Notes: a model not told the origin generated them from the letters alone. DNA of 64,000 nt from Candidatus Pacearchaeota archaeon (GCA_016188825.1 JACPHA010000010.1:1-64000), one strand, 5' to 3'; positions 25,847 to 35,027 are shown, counted from the stretch's first letter. Numbers and translations: made by a program.

Positions 25847-26173
25847 TTATGGACCGAGCCCATACGCAGGAATAGAACTCCTAGCCAGAGCATTTCTTTC
25901 TTTTTTAGGTATCAAAGCAGTTCCTTGAAGAGCCACAACGCAAAAGTTAATATTAATAGTTCTAGCACTATAACTTACTATTACTTCGGTGCCTTTAGGA
26001 ACCGTCTTAGCAAAATTTATTAAACCTTGGTTAGCCTCGCCACTTCTCCCTTCGTAATAATGCACTCCAACCGGTTCATAATCACTCAAGTCCTTTCCCT
26101 GCATCTCACAATATTCTCTCGCAGAAATTGTCAATATTTTTTCCAAAGGAAAAGGATTTATTTCTTCTGCCAT
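25847..26173 (-). CDS. Small protein of unknown function in the archaeosortase operon
   Basis: A 108-residue soluble protein (EINPFPLEKILTISAREYCE at the start, then YYEGRSGEANQGLINFAKT). No signal or helix. It starts 2 bases after the substrate gene's stop and is followed by the archaeosortase, so it belongs to the same transcript. The family is not recognised. Confidence 0.6.
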   Translation of the reverse strand: MAEEINPFPLEKILTISAREYCEMQGKDLSDYEPVGVHYYEGRSGEANQGLINFAKTVPKGTEVIVSYSARTININFCVVALQGTALIPKKERNALARSSIPAYGLGP

Positions 26174-26175
26174 TT

Positions 26176-28131
26176 TTATCTTCTAGAGACCCTTACAGCA
26201 ACAATTATAATCAGTATAATCAAAATTACATTTACAATTGCAATTATAACCAAATAACTGTTTTGTCCAAGCGCTCCGAATATCGAAGAGCCAGTTATTC
26301 CTCTGCTTCCGCCAACACCTTCTATATCAACAGTTGCCTGTCGTCTTGCAATATTTTGTCCATCGCTGACTTCAATAGTAAAGCTTTCCTGCCCTGCATC
26401 AGCATCTTTATCAATGGTGAAAGTCAAAGTTATCTCCTCGCTCTCTCCAGCATCAAGCGTTATTGTTCTATCAGAAATTTTATCTAATGTTGCCCAGCTT
26501 TCAAAACCTCTAACATTGATATCAAATGTTTCTTCTTGCTGCTTCAAGTTCGTTATTGTTACTTTTACAACCAACTCTTCTCCAGGCAAGGCTTGCTCTG
26601 ATTCAAGAGCAGCATTTATCAAAGCGATTCTTTGTCCGCCTGATGTTCCTCCTCCGCCATCTCCGGTTCCAGGAGTGCAACCAATAACTCTAAAACGAGC
26701 TCTTTCCACTTCGCTTGTTGATTCTCTATAATTCCCATTTCTGTAATCATAATCTGCTGTCAATTCTAAATTATAATCCTTATTTTGAGCATTTGCAGGC
26801 ACAACAAAATCAAAGCTCACTGTTTCACTGTCTCCAGGATCCATGTCATTTCTTATTTCAAAAGCCTGTTGAAGGTTCAATTCTCTACTGTCCAAATTAA
26901 CTCTGACTTGGTCCTCATCATCTTCTCCAATATTAAAAACATCAGTTGTTAATGTTACGGTGTCTCCGCATGTCGCTTCAAGAGGAGAAACAACCACATC
27001 TTCAAAAGCAATGAACTTGTCCTCGTCACTTTCTCTCTCAATAGATACTTCTTCAAAATTATTGCCGTCTAATCTGTCTGAGCATTGCTCATCTTCATTG
27101 CTATCTTCATAAACTTTAATAGCAACTCTATAATTTCCGTCTTCAACATCTCCCGGAACCCTAAATATGAATTTGACAGTTTCATCCTCTCCGTCATTAA
27201 GTGTGCCAACATCAATCTTTTCTTCGTCAGTATTTTCAAAATCAAAATCGTTTGTAACATCATCACCGCTTTCGTCAAATATACCAAGCTCAACTGTTAC
27301 ATCACGAATGTTTTTATCTCCGGTGTTTTCGACATCAACTTCAATTTCTATATCATCAAGCAACTTCCACGCATCATCATCTCCGTCTCCTTTGTTGTTA
27401 ATATCAAAATCAGTTATTTCAAGATCTCCTTTTTCTCCCGCATTGCAGAATGGAGTTTGTATCGTGAAAGAAGTTGTTGCGCTAACACTTCCGACTCCTG
27501 AATCCTGCGCTTTTATTGTTATGACACTATTTCCTATTTTTAAATTATCAGTGCTAGGCAATGTGACTGTGACAGTTCCAGAAGCTCCAGGGTTTAAATT
27601 CAATGATGTCGGTTGCAATTGAACTCCGAAAGCCGAGGTTTCACTCAAGGCAAGATTAAGAACAGTGTTTCCATTGTTTGTCACGTTTATGATTCCACTC
27701 TGGTTTGCTGTCAAGGCTCTAGTATTTGCCAAGGAAAGAGAAGGAAGATTGTTAATATTAATCGTTCCTGATAACTCATCACCTTCACCGCCACCAGACA
27801 CTTTTATTGTGAAAGTAAAGCTTCCGGATTCTTTTCTAGGAATATTAATAATTGCTGATAATTGTTTTACTTCGCCCGCATTTATTGTGTCAAGAATTGG
27901 TCTTTGCAAAGTCCCTTTAGTTGATGTGCTTTGGCTCCAATCAAGGCCAGTTATGTTGTTAGTCCCGGTGTTATTCAAACTAAAACTAATTGTGACATCA
28001 CTTCCCGGATTTGCAGTTGTGGGAATATTAATTTCTTCTAATGTCAAAGCCGCATTGCTTAAGGTAGCTAAAAAAACTATCCCGAACAATGCAAAAACAC
28101 CCAACACAACAGACTTCATTTTGCTCTTCAT
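26176..28131 (-). CDS. Surface protein with a sortable C-terminus (COG1361-like)
   Basis: A 651-residue secreted protein. Signal peptide MKSKMKSVVLGVFALFGI; several COG1361/CARDB-type Ig domains (DISF-like patterns, DLEITDFDINNKGDGDDD, LPGEELVVKVTITNLKQ); acidic and Ser-rich. It ends with RGITGSSIFGALG, one membrane helix and VRVSRR, a tripartite sorting signal (ITG motif, helix, basic tail) of the kind archaeosortases recognise. First gene of a three-gene minus-strand run. Confidence 0.82.
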   Translation of the reverse strand: MKSKMKSVVLGVFALFGIVFLATLSNAALTLEEINIPTTANPGSDVTISFSLNNTGTNNITGLDWSQSTSTKGTLQRPILDTINAGEVKQLSAIINIPRKESGSFTFTIKVSGGGEGDELSGTININNLPSLSLANTRALTANQSGIINVTNNGNTVLNLALSETSAFGVQLQPTSLNLNPGASGTVTVTLPSTDNLKIGNSVITIKAQDSGVGSVSATTSFTIQTPFCNAGEKGDLEITDFDINNKGDGDDDAWKLLDDIEIEVDVENTGDKNIRDVTVELGIFDESGDDVTNDFDFENTDEEKIDVGTLNDGEDETVKFIFRVPGDVEDGNYRVAIKVYEDSNEDEQCSDRLDGNNFEEVSIERESDEDKFIAFEDVVVSPLEATCGDTVTLTTDVFNIGEDDEDQVRVNLDSRELNLQQAFEIRNDMDPGDSETVSFDFVVPANAQNKDYNLELTADYDYRNGNYRESTSEVERARFRVIGCTPGTGDGGGGTSGGQRIALINAALESEQALPGEELVVKVTITNLKQQEETFDINVRGFESWATLDKISDRTITLDAGESEEITLTFTIDKDADAGQESFTIEVSDGQNIARRQATVDIEGVGGSRGITGSSIFGALGQNSYLVIIAIVNVILIILIIIVAVRVSRR

Positions 28132-28277
28132 TTTATGTTGTAATTTGTAAGTTACAAAATGCCTATTTAAACTTTTCGGTGTTTGAATATCATATATTTT
28201 ATTATCTTTTTGCTCAAGAGAAAGCTTTTAATAAATGTAATACTATCAGAAAACAAATAAATAAACAAATAAATAAA

Positions 28278-28646
28278 ATGCCAATCAGAGCAAGAGAAAA
28301 TTTGATAAGTGCATGGGCTTTCTTAATTGGAATTATCATCGCGGTATTAATAGGAGTTTTCGCAGAGCAAAGAAATTCTTTAGTTTTAGGAATCCTTGCA
28401 GTTTTAGGCTTAATCGTCGGATATTTTGTCTCTGAATACGAAGCGCAAACTTTTCTTCTCGCCTCTGTTTCTTTAGTAATAGTTAGTTTTGCAGGCATCC
28501 AAGGTCTTGTTCTCGATGCAGCAATCCGCGGCATTGAAATAGGAAAAATTGTGTCTGCAATTTTAAGCGCGTTGCTTGTTTTATTCGTTCCTGCAACAAT
28601 TATCGTCGCATTAAAAACAGTTTTCTCACTTGCAACACAGAAATAA
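28278..28646 (+). CDS. Multi-helix membrane protein
   Basis: A 122-residue protein with about four hydrophobic helices (AWAFLIGIIIAVLIGVFAEQ, LGILAVLGLIVGYFVSEYEA, TFLLASVSLVIVSFAGI, ILSALLVLFVPATIIVALKT). I used the ATG at 28278, just after a run of AAATA repeats, because the protein from MPIRARENL is conserved in style. Unknown function; an integral membrane protein. Confidence 0.65.
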   Translation: MPIRARENLISAWAFLIGIIIAVLIGVFAEQRNSLVLGILAVLGLIVGYFVSEYEAQTFLLASVSLVIVSFAGIQGLVLDAAIRGIEIGKIVSAILSALLVLFVPATIIVALKTVFSLATQK

Positions 28647-28730
28647 TTTTTTATTATATCTTTACAAAAAATTAAATATAGCACGATTGACTCAGAACAC
28701 CATTATTCATAAATAATAATTATAGTCTTA

Positions 28731-28806
28731 TTTATTATGTCAAGAATTTAATTGTCAGAATTCTTGGTGTCCAAAAGTCCAAACACACACAAGGACTTTT
28801 TGATAT
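28731..28806 (+). repeat. Hairpin repeat family 1, copy c
   Basis: Identical in all 76 bases to copy a at 16191-16266: TTTATTATGTC, the two 8-bp hairpins and the ACACACAC loop. It lies between the convergent ends of the membrane gene at 28646 and sepF at 28827. Confidence 0.8.
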
Positions 28807-28826
28807 TAATCTGTGCTCTTAAAAAA

Positions 28827-29207
28827 TCATTCACTAATAAAATCAGCTCTTTCTTTCTTTTTCGGCTCTTCAGGCCGATGGATGTGCGCGAAACTTGGAG
28901 TAGCAAGAATTATATTTTCTCCAAAGCCAGCAATAGTTCCCTCGAGAGCGTCAACAGTCTTCTTTATTTTCGAAATCGCTCTTTTCGTCTCAATCACATC
29001 TTTTGATTTAAGCTGTTTTATGTCTATCACGGCAATCGTGTATCCTTCTCTCAAAGCATTTAATATAATATCAACTCCCTCATATGTTTTCAGGACAAAT
29101 GGTTTCACAATAACTTTATTTTCTTTTGGCTTCACAGAATCCAAGTCAATTTCGACGTATTCTTCTTCTCTCGAGCCACCAAAAAACTTTTTTAAGTTAA
29201 AAACCAT
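28827..29207 (-). CDS. sepF: Cell division protein SepF
   Basis: SepF anchors FtsZ to the membrane in many archaea. The 126-residue protein starts with an N-terminal amphipathic stretch (MVFNLKKFFGG), then the SepF core VIVKPFVLKTYEGVDIILNA and KRAISKIKKTVDALEGTIAG, ending with ENIILATPSF. FtsZ is encoded at 47489-48571. It is followed on the minus strand by no other gene of its set. Confidence 0.88.
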   Translation of the reverse strand: MVFNLKKFFGGSREEEYVEIDLDSVKPKENKVIVKPFVLKTYEGVDIILNALREGYTIAVIDIKQLKSKDVIETKRAISKIKKTVDALEGTIAGFGENIILATPSFAHIHRPEEPKKKERADFISE

Positions 29208-29260
29208 GGTCTCTTTTCGTTTGATGAGTTTATAAATATTATTATTTCCTTCTACTATTA

Positions 29261-29608
29261 TTAAGTGCTTCCTTTTGACTTTAAAATCTCTCTGTCAATC
29301 TCCTTTCTAAGCTCGCTTGTTCTTTTTTCAAGCAGTTTTTCCTGCTTTTCAAGCGAATTTATCCTAATTTCCAGCAATTTATTTTTCTCTTTCAGTTCTT
29401 TATTCAATTTTTCTTTCGTCGATTTTATCATAATTCCAGAAGAAATTTTGTAAACTTCATCGTCAGAGCTTTTTAATTCTTCAATTGCATTATTAACTTC
29501 ATTCATTTCGTTGGAAAAAGCTTCTTTCTGCGCAATAAAATTCTGCAATTGTCCCTCAATCATTCTTAATTCCTCGATTTTCTCATTCGTTTCCTGATCT
29601 AATTTCAT
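29261..29608 (-). CDS. pfdB: Prefoldin subunit beta
   Basis: A 115-residue coiled-coil protein (IEELRMIEGQLQNFIAQKE) with the central beta hairpin DDEVYKISSGIMIKSTKE typical of prefoldin beta. It follows the RNA polymerase subunit gene after one base, so it is translationally coupled; this pairing of rpoP and pfdB is seen in other archaea. Confidence 0.88.
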   Translation of the reverse strand: MKLDQETNEKIEELRMIEGQLQNFIAQKEAFSNEMNEVNNAIEELKSSDDEVYKISSGIMIKSTKEKLNKELKEKNKLLEIRINSLEKQEKLLEKRTSELRKEIDREILKSKGST

Positions 29609-29609
29609 T

Positions 29610-29747
29610 TCATACCGCTTTTAATTTAACTATTCTCCCTCGAGGTTTGTAAAAAATTCTTGAGCCGCAATGAGGGCAGACAAATCTCTTTTCCAGAACC
29701 TTGTTTGTTATTGGTTTCTCGCAATTAAAACATTTATATTGGGCCAT
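29610..29747 (-). CDS. rpoP: DNA-directed RNA polymerase subunit P (Rpo12)
   Basis: A 45-residue zinc-ribbon subunit of archaeal RNA polymerase: MAQYKCFNCEKPITNK then VCPHCGSRIFYKPRGRIVKL, with both CxxC pairs. The length and ending match the family. Start at the ATG 29745-29747; the stop TGA is one base before the prefoldin beta start. Confidence 0.9.
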   Translation of the reverse strand: MAQYKCFNCEKPITNKVLEKRFVCPHCGSRIFYKPRGRIVKLKAV

Positions 29748-29803
29748 TTATTTCCTAAATTTGGTGGTTTTTTAAAACTTCCGCTTTTTATTTTGCAATA
29801 GCA

Positions 29804-29816
29804 AAATATTTATATA
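29804..29816 (+). promoter_or_regulatory. TATA box for the acidic micro-ORF
   Basis: AATATTTATATATT lies about 35 bases before the ATG at 29846, with a T-rich/A-rich spacer. It faces away from rpoP. Confidence 0.45.
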
Positions 29817-29845
29817 TTAAAAAATTTAAAAAATTGTAAGGTAAA

Positions 29846-29971
29846 ATGAGAATAAAAGAGGTGGAAAAGAGGCAACTTTTAGACACTCCAATTAATTTGG
29901 AAGAGCCGGAATTTGCCGATGTCGATCCGGACGAGCTTTTCGCCGGATTAGACGCAACGTCAGAAGATTGA
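29846..29971 (+). CDS. 41-residue acidic micro-protein
   Basis: An ATG at 29846 opens a short peptide with PINLEEPEFADVDPDELFAG, strongly acidic (net charge clearly negative). It is preceded by a TATA box, followed by a hairpin terminator, and has codon use like other genes here, so it seems real. Function unknown; it might be a small binding peptide. Confidence 0.6.
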   Translation: MRIKEVEKRQLLDTPINLEEPEFADVDPDELFAGLDATSED

Positions 29972-29981
29972 TTTTTCTTTG

Positions 29982-30001
29982 CCTCCTAACGGAGGTTTTT
30001 T
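29982..30001 (+). terminator. Hairpin terminator after the micro-ORF
   Basis: CCTCC TAAC GGAGG followed by T6 forms a compact stem-loop and a T-run, looking like a bacterial-type terminator just after the stop at 29971. Confidence 0.65.
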
Positions 30002-30005
30002 ATTT

Positions 30006-30440
30006 TATAGAGGACTTTGAATATAGTGAACCAACTAAATTCTTCGGTTGTTTTTGTTGGTTGACTACGTCAAGAACCCTTACGGACTGCGGGTTCTTGA
30101 GCGCCCCGAGAATCAGAGATTCTCGGAGTTAGCGGATCAATAAAGAGCCGAGAGATTAAATTGGTCTGTTATAACCTCTATTATCTCTGATTTTTTCAAA
30201 GACTTCAACTTCCAGTTGAATGTTTCAAAGAACTTGTTCTTTGAGTCCTTCTTAGAGGGTTTTGAAAGTTTTTAGGGTTTTTCAAAACCTTCTACAATAT
30301 GCTTCTTTCCGATTATGGACAATTGCGTTGATTAGTCTATTGTTTTTAATGATTATCCGTTAGAGAATTGCAAAAAAATTATTCAAATTATTAAAATTCT
30401 CTATAATAAAAATTTCTCTAGATATTATCAAATAAAATAT
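30006..30440 (+). repeat. Hairpin repeat family 3, long copy with a nested insertion
   Basis: Starts TATAGAGGACTTTGAATA, the first arm of the family 3 stem, but the partner arm (TTCAAAG then GTCCTTCTTAGAGGG) comes only at about 30225-30260. In between lies about 180 bases with its own hairpins, CAAGAACC/GGTTCTTG (30070-30101), CGAGAATC/GATTCTCG (30107-30125) and a rRNA-like GC-rich run. Downstream follow GAGGGTTTTGAAA/TTTCAAAACC, GACAAT/ATTGT and AGAGAATT/AATTCTCT hairpins, matching the copy at 42868. It lies between convergent genes. Confidence 0.7.
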
Positions 30441-30490
30441 TTAATGAGCGGTTTCTATTAAACAAGTGATTATGTTACAATTCCACTTAA

Positions 30491-31045
30491 TTAAATTCCC
30501 TTCTTCAAAGAATAATACTCTCGAATTCTTCCAAGTTTTTCATATAAATTTAACAAACTATTTTTAACTTCTGTCTTCTCCACCGCGCCTAATTCTAACT
30601 CCAATAGTTTCTCATAAACTTCAACAGAATTGGTTCTCTTATCTTTTTTCATAAACATTTTAGCCTGCATTTTGTAGACTTCTTTTTCTTTATTCTTTAT
30701 TTCTTGTTTTTGCTTTTCATTTCCTAAAGCTAAGGCTCTTTTAATTGAAGAGTCAGCGTTTTCATAATCGCCTCCTTTGATAAAGAACTCAGCAGATTTA
30801 ACAAAATCATTTATTTTGTTTTGGTAAGTTGTGTTTATGTCGGCAGCAGATTTCATCATCTTTCCTGCATCCAAAAACATCATTCTGTTCTCATACAATC
30901 CAGCAAGCTTTACTAAAACAAATTTTCTCGTATCAAAATCAAGTTGATTCTTCAGACAGGCAGAGAGATAGCCCATCTGCGCATAATCGCCCATTTTATT
31001 TATCTTTTCCTCAATCTCTTTTCTTGAAATTTCCTTTCCAACCAT
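30491..31045 (-). CDS. Helical TPR-like protein
   Basis: About 184 residues, mostly helical with a repeated helix-hairpin pattern (KSAEFFIKGGDYENADSSIK; NSVEVYEKLLELELG) like TPR repeats. Start at ATG 31045 rather than the upstream TTG. No catalytic motif. It is divergent to the AMP phosphorylase gene. Confidence 0.6.
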   Translation of the reverse strand: MVGKEISRKEIEEKINKMGDYAQMGYLSACLKNQLDFDTRKFVLVKLAGLYENRMMFLDAGKMMKSAADINTTYQNKINDFVKSAEFFIKGGDYENADSSIKRALALGNEKQKQEIKNKEKEVYKMQAKMFMKKDKRTNSVEVYEKLLELELGAVEKTEVKNSLLNLYEKLGRIREYYSLKKGI

Positions 31046-31160
31046 AATTAGCAATCCTCTTTAGAGTTTATAATGTTTACTATGCTCTCTTGCGTATATA
31101 ATTCTCTAAAGAAAATGTTTTTAAGCAGCCTAAATTATACTTTAACAATTTAAAAAGAGC

Positions 31161-32636
31161 ATGAAACTAAAATTTAAGCCAATAAATCTCGAAGCAGGCA
31201 GGCCAATTGCTTTTCTAAATTATGCATTTGCAGAAAAATTTAATATTTCTGAGGTCAGCAGGATAGAGGTTGTTTCCAACGGAAAAAAACTCATAATTCC
31301 CGTGAACCACATTAAAAAATTTCTAAGAGAAGATGAAATATCTTTTTCAGACGAGGCTATTTCTTATCTTGGATTAAAGCCCGGGAATTACGTAAAAATA
31401 TCTCTTGCTTTAGAGCCCAACAGCATACGATTTATTTTTAAAAAATTAAACAACAAAGAATTGACAAAATATGAAATCCGTTCTATAATAAATGATGTCG
31501 TAAACAATGCTTTAAATGAAGCAGAAATAGCCTACTTTATTTCAGGAGTTTATCACAACAGCATGACAGAAAAGGAAACGATATATTTAACAGAAGCGAT
31601 AGCGAAAACAGGCAAAACAATTAAATGGTCGGAAAAAATAAAAAATAAAATTGCTGACAAGCATTCTGTAGGTGGGATTCCCGGAAATAGAACAACACCA
31701 ATTGTTGTTTCAATTTGCGCTAGTGCAGGTATAATCATGCCAAAAACCTCTTCCAGAGCAATAACCAGCCCGGCAGGCACAGCGGATGTTGTAGAAACAT
31801 TAGCCGATGTCAGCCTTTCAACTCAGGAATTAGTAAATGTTGTCAAAAAAACAAATGCATGTTTTGTCTGGGGCGGAGCTCTTGGCCTGGCTCCCGCCGA
31901 CGATAAAATGATTCGCGTTGAGCGTCTTCTTAATGTAGACCCAGAACCACAATTAATTGCATCTATTCTCGCAAAGAAAATTTCAGTAGGCAGCAAATAT
32001 GTTTTAATAGATATTCCTTACGGAAATGGAGCAAAATTTTCATTTGAAAAAGCAAAAAAATTAAAGAAAAAATTCATTAGAATTGGAAAGAACTTTGGCC
32101 TGAAAATAAAAGTTGTTTTAACAAATGGCGAGCAACCAATAGGAAACGGTATCGGCCCAGTTTTAGAGATGCTTGATATTTTAAGAGTTCTAAAAAGAGA
32201 AAATTCACCTTTAGATTTAGAAAAAAAATCAATTTTTATAGCTTCTAAAATTCTGGAGATGATGGGAAAATGCAAAGAAGGGCAGGGAAAAAATTTTGCT
32301 CAAGAAATTTTGAATTCAAAACAAGCATTAAAAAAATTCAATGAAATTATAAAAGCACAAGGAAAAAATAATTCAAAATTGGAATTGGGGAAATATGAAT
32401 ATGTAATAAGATCAAATTCAAGCGGAAAAATAAAATTGGTTGATAACAAGTCAATTAGTCTTTTAGCGAGAATTCTCGGCTGCCCAACAAATATTTCATC
32501 TGGAATTTATATGCATAAGCACAAAAATGAGCACGTAATAAAAGGCGAGCCAATTTTAACTCTTTATTCTGAATCAGAAAAAAAACTGGAAGAAGGAATA
32601 AGATTTTATTATAACGCCAAACCCATTAAAATTTAA
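31161..32636 (+). CDS. deoA: AMP phosphorylase
   Basis: Splits AMP (and other NMPs) with phosphate into base and ribose 1,5-bisphosphate, the first step of the archaeal NMP route toward type III RuBisCO. The 491-residue protein has an N-terminal extension of about 85 residues that sets AMP phosphorylase apart from thymidine phosphorylase, then the family core: DKHSVGGIPGNRTTPIVVSI, KTSSRAITSPAGTADVVE and WGGALGLAPADDKMIRVE. The isomerase and RuBisCO genes are not in this window. Confidence 0.92.
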   Translation: MKLKFKPINLEAGRPIAFLNYAFAEKFNISEVSRIEVVSNGKKLIIPVNHIKKFLREDEISFSDEAISYLGLKPGNYVKISLALEPNSIRFIFKKLNNKELTKYEIRSIINDVVNNALNEAEIAYFISGVYHNSMTEKETIYLTEAIAKTGKTIKWSEKIKNKIADKHSVGGIPGNRTTPIVVSICASAGIIMPKTSSRAITSPAGTADVVETLADVSLSTQELVNVVKKTNACFVWGGALGLAPADDKMIRVERLLNVDPEPQLIASILAKKISVGSKYVLIDIPYGNGAKFSFEKAKKLKKKFIRIGKNFGLKIKVVLTNGEQPIGNGIGPVLEMLDILRVLKRENSPLDLEKKSIFIASKILEMMGKCKEGQGKNFAQEILNSKQALKKFNEIIKAQGKNNSKLELGKYEYVIRSNSSGKIKLVDNKSISLLARILGCPTNISSGIYMHKHKNEHVIKGEPILTLYSESEKKLEEGIRFYYNAKPIKI

Positions 32637-32725
32637 AAAATTATGTCATTAATAATTTATGATCATGTTTATCAAAAATTAAAAAAAGATAAACTACAAA
32701 GTAAATGTTAAGTCTGCTTAGAAAA

Positions 32726-32738
32726 ATCTTTAAATATC
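32726..32738 (+). promoter_or_regulatory. TATA box for the gene at 32758
   Basis: ATCTTTAAATATC lies about 25 bases before ATG 32758, a good leaderless promoter. Confidence 0.5.
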
Positions 32739-32757
32739 CATATTGCATAGATAAATT

Positions 32758-33024
32758 ATGTATAGACAAAAAGGTTTGCTTGATGACATAACCGCATATA
32801 TTAAAAAAAATCTAAAAAAGGGATATACCCAAGAATCACTTCGTTGGGCTTTGATTAATCAGGGCTATTCAAAAATAGAGGTTGAAAAAGCAATTAAATT
32901 GGCAGACGAAGAATTTGCCCAAGAGGCCCCCATATTAAAAACAAAACCCGAAATAAAATACGAAGTCGTCGAACCAAAGCACGAAGCAAAAAAATCTTTC
33001 TGGAAAAGGTTATTTGGGAGATGA
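32758..33024 (+). CDS. Small helical protein (UBA-like start)
   Basis: 88 residues; helices GLLDDITAYIKKNLKKGYTQ and SLRWALINQGYSKIEVEKAI, then a charged linker and a basic amphipathic end KSFWKRLFGR that may touch membrane or RNA. Resembles the N-terminal segment of the protein at 12268-12654. Unknown function. Confidence 0.6.
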   Translation: MYRQKGLLDDITAYIKKNLKKGYTQESLRWALINQGYSKIEVEKAIKLADEEFAQEAPILKTKPEIKYEVVEPKHEAKKSFWKRLFGR

Positions 33025-33062
33025 TTGGAAAATTTCTAATTGTCCAAAATGAAATAAAAAAC

Positions 33063-33144
33063 GCCAGGAACAGGATTCGAACCTGTGCTTCCCGAAGGAA
33101 CTGGTTCTCAAGACCAGCGCGTTAGACCACTCCGCCATCCTGGC
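33063..33144 (-). tRNA. tRNA-Ser (UGA)
   Basis: The minus strand folds as a class II tRNA of 82 bases: acceptor GCCAGGA/TCCTGGC, D stem GCG/CGC, anticodon stem CTGGT/ACCAG with loop CTTGAGA (anticodon TGA), long variable arm TTCCTTCGGGAAGC and T arm ACAGG TTCGAAT CCTGT. No encoded CCA. All stems pair. Confidence 0.95.
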
Positions 33145-33168
33145 ATAATTAGTCATGTCCAAGTTGGC

Positions 33169-33600
33169 TTATAAATTTTTATTCTTTTTACTCTGTCGAT
33201 TGCGCATAGGTGTATACCTGCAAAGTTGAATTCTGCCAACATATCTATCTTTAACACGAATGTAATCATCATTTTCTATTGAAAATTCTCTAATTACAAC
33301 TTCATATCCTTTTTCAAAAGTAAATCCATTAGCATCTTTTACTTCTACTTTTTCAGCGCAATTTTTTACCATTAACTCAATAATTTTTCTTGGCAGATAA
33401 CTTTTCTCTTCTCCGTCTTCATCATTAGGCTCTGTTTGAAGAATGCTTGCAGGTTCTATTTCAAAAACTTTTTCAATATAGCGAGTTACCGATCTTTTTC
33501 TCACTTTCTGTCCATTAACGTAGTAACCATCCGGTCCTTTTATGACATGATCAAGCGAGACGCTTTCTGATATTCTTACAGTTAATTGTCCAATTGTCAT
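33169..33600 (-). CDS. Uncharacterised soluble protein
   Basis: About 143 residues, beta-rich (TIGQLTVRISESVSLDHVIK; EVVIREFSIENDDYIRVKD). The start used is the ATG at 33600; the frame also opens from TTG 33612. It lies at the end of the ribosomal stalk gene run, 77 bases after P1. The family is not recognised; it may be a modulator of nucleic acids given the basic end (RNRQSKKNKNL). Confidence 0.55.
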   Translation of the reverse strand: MTIGQLTVRISESVSLDHVIKGPDGYYVNGQKVRKRSVTRYIEKVFEIEPASILQTEPNDEDGEEKSYLPRKIIELMVKNCAEKVEVKDANGFTFEKGYEVVIREFSIENDDYIRVKDRYVGRIQLCRYTPMRNRQSKKNKNL

Positions 33601-33676
33601 CTTATGAATCAACGATACTAGAAATTCCCGCGCTTTTCTTACTACTTAAACTCTCCGGTTTTTACAAAAAAATAAT

Positions 33677-33972
<296 letters not shown>

Positions 33973-33973
<1 letters not shown>

Positions 33974-34221
33974 TATGCTTCCTCCTTATAGTTTTTATCA
34001 TCACCAATTAAGTACGCAACGAATTCTCCAGTCTCTTGGAGGTTTTCCAGCATATTAACCTGGTTTCTTACTCCGCGCTCAACTAAGTCAGCAGTCATTT
34101 CAAGTCCGGCATTTCTAAATCTTCTCAACGCTACAACTCTTTGTCGGTATGAATCAAAAATTTCTTTATGTAATAACTCAACACTTCTCATTAATCTTTC
34201 AAGCTGTTTCTGTTCATTCAT
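33973..34221 (-). CDS. 82-residue helical protein between uL10 and P1
   Basis: A helical protein (NEQKQLERLMRSVELLHKEI; NQVNMLENLQETGEFVAYLI) placed inside the stalk operon. It overlaps the uL10 gene by 8 bases and the P1 gene by 1 base, so it is translated in step with both. Archaeal uL10 usually ends in a helical spine holding P1 dimers; here uL10 is short and this separate helical protein could supply or replace part of that spine. I do not recognise it from other archaea. Confidence 0.7.
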
Positions 34222-35026
34222 TTTTTCCTCTTGTCTTGTTTAAAATATTTTCAATTGTCATTTCTTCTCTTCCGGCTTTTGCAATTAACTGCCCTATTGT
34301 TTCCTTGGCAATGTAACAAAGATTAACAGCAAACCAGAATGATTTTCCTATTGCCTGTCTTAGCTCTTCTATCAAGGCTTTTTTATCTATCTTAATGTTT
34401 CTATAAACTTTATCGTTAATTGCATCATAAGCAGCAACAGGCACAAAACCAACTTTCATAGGATCAATTTTTAATTTGCTCAAAACACCCGCGACATTTT
34501 CTTTTATCGGCTCGCCTTTTTTAGCAACAACCGCTCCTTTCTTTATCGCAAGCTTTCCTCCTTCAACAGCAACTTTTAATCCAACTCCGCTAAGTTCAGA
34601 AATAGCAGGCCCAGGAACCAAGTCAGTTGGTCCCTCATCAATGTTTATGTCTTCTGGGGCAATATCCCCGGCCTTTGCTTTAGTCGCACTCTCACTTTCA
34701 ACAAGCAAGGCAGACAGTTCAAAGGCATCCATGTCAGAAAACATCAAACAAGAATTATCTTTAAAGTCATGAGCCAGCTCTTGCAATGCGCCCTTGCCCG
34801 TTGCTTTTATCGCCCTGTCAATAATTGATTTCTTAGCAACAGAAATTTCAGCCTTTCCTCTTAAATCCTTTTTTATTTTCTGAAATTGCGATGATGGCAA
34901 GCCCTTTGTTGAAGCTATCAAAATAGTCTTGCTTTTTTTCATTTTAGAAGAAAATTCTTCCACTGATCTGATTTTTTCTTCCGGCACAGGCTTTATTCTC
35001 ACGCTTGCGCTTTTTTTCTTTTCCAT
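34214..35026 (-). CDS. rpl10: Ribosomal protein uL10 (P0), short form
   Basis: Stalk base protein. 270 residues: N-terminal rRNA-binding domain (KTILIASTKGLPSSQFQKI, then LRGKAEISVAKKSIIDRAI), a middle domain with TDLVPGPAISELSGVGLKV and only one spine-like helix, ETIGQLIAKAGREEMTIENI. The usual archaeal acidic C-terminal tail is missing and the protein is about 50-70 residues shorter than typical P0. The start follows uL1 by one base. Confidence 0.9.
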   Translation of the reverse strand: MEKKKSASVRIKPVPEEKIRSVEEFSSKMKKSKTILIASTKGLPSSQFQKIKKDLRGKAEISVAKKSIIDRAIKATGKGALQELAHDFKDNSCLMFSDMDAFELSALLVESESATKAKAGDIAPEDINIDEGPTDLVPGPAISELSGVGLKVAVEGGKLAIKKGAVVAKKGEPIKENVAGVLSKLKIDPMKVGFVPVAAYDAINDKVYRNIKIDKKALIEELRQAIGKSFWFAVNLCYIAKETIGQLIAKAGREEMTIENILNKTRGKNE

Positions 35027-35027
35027 T

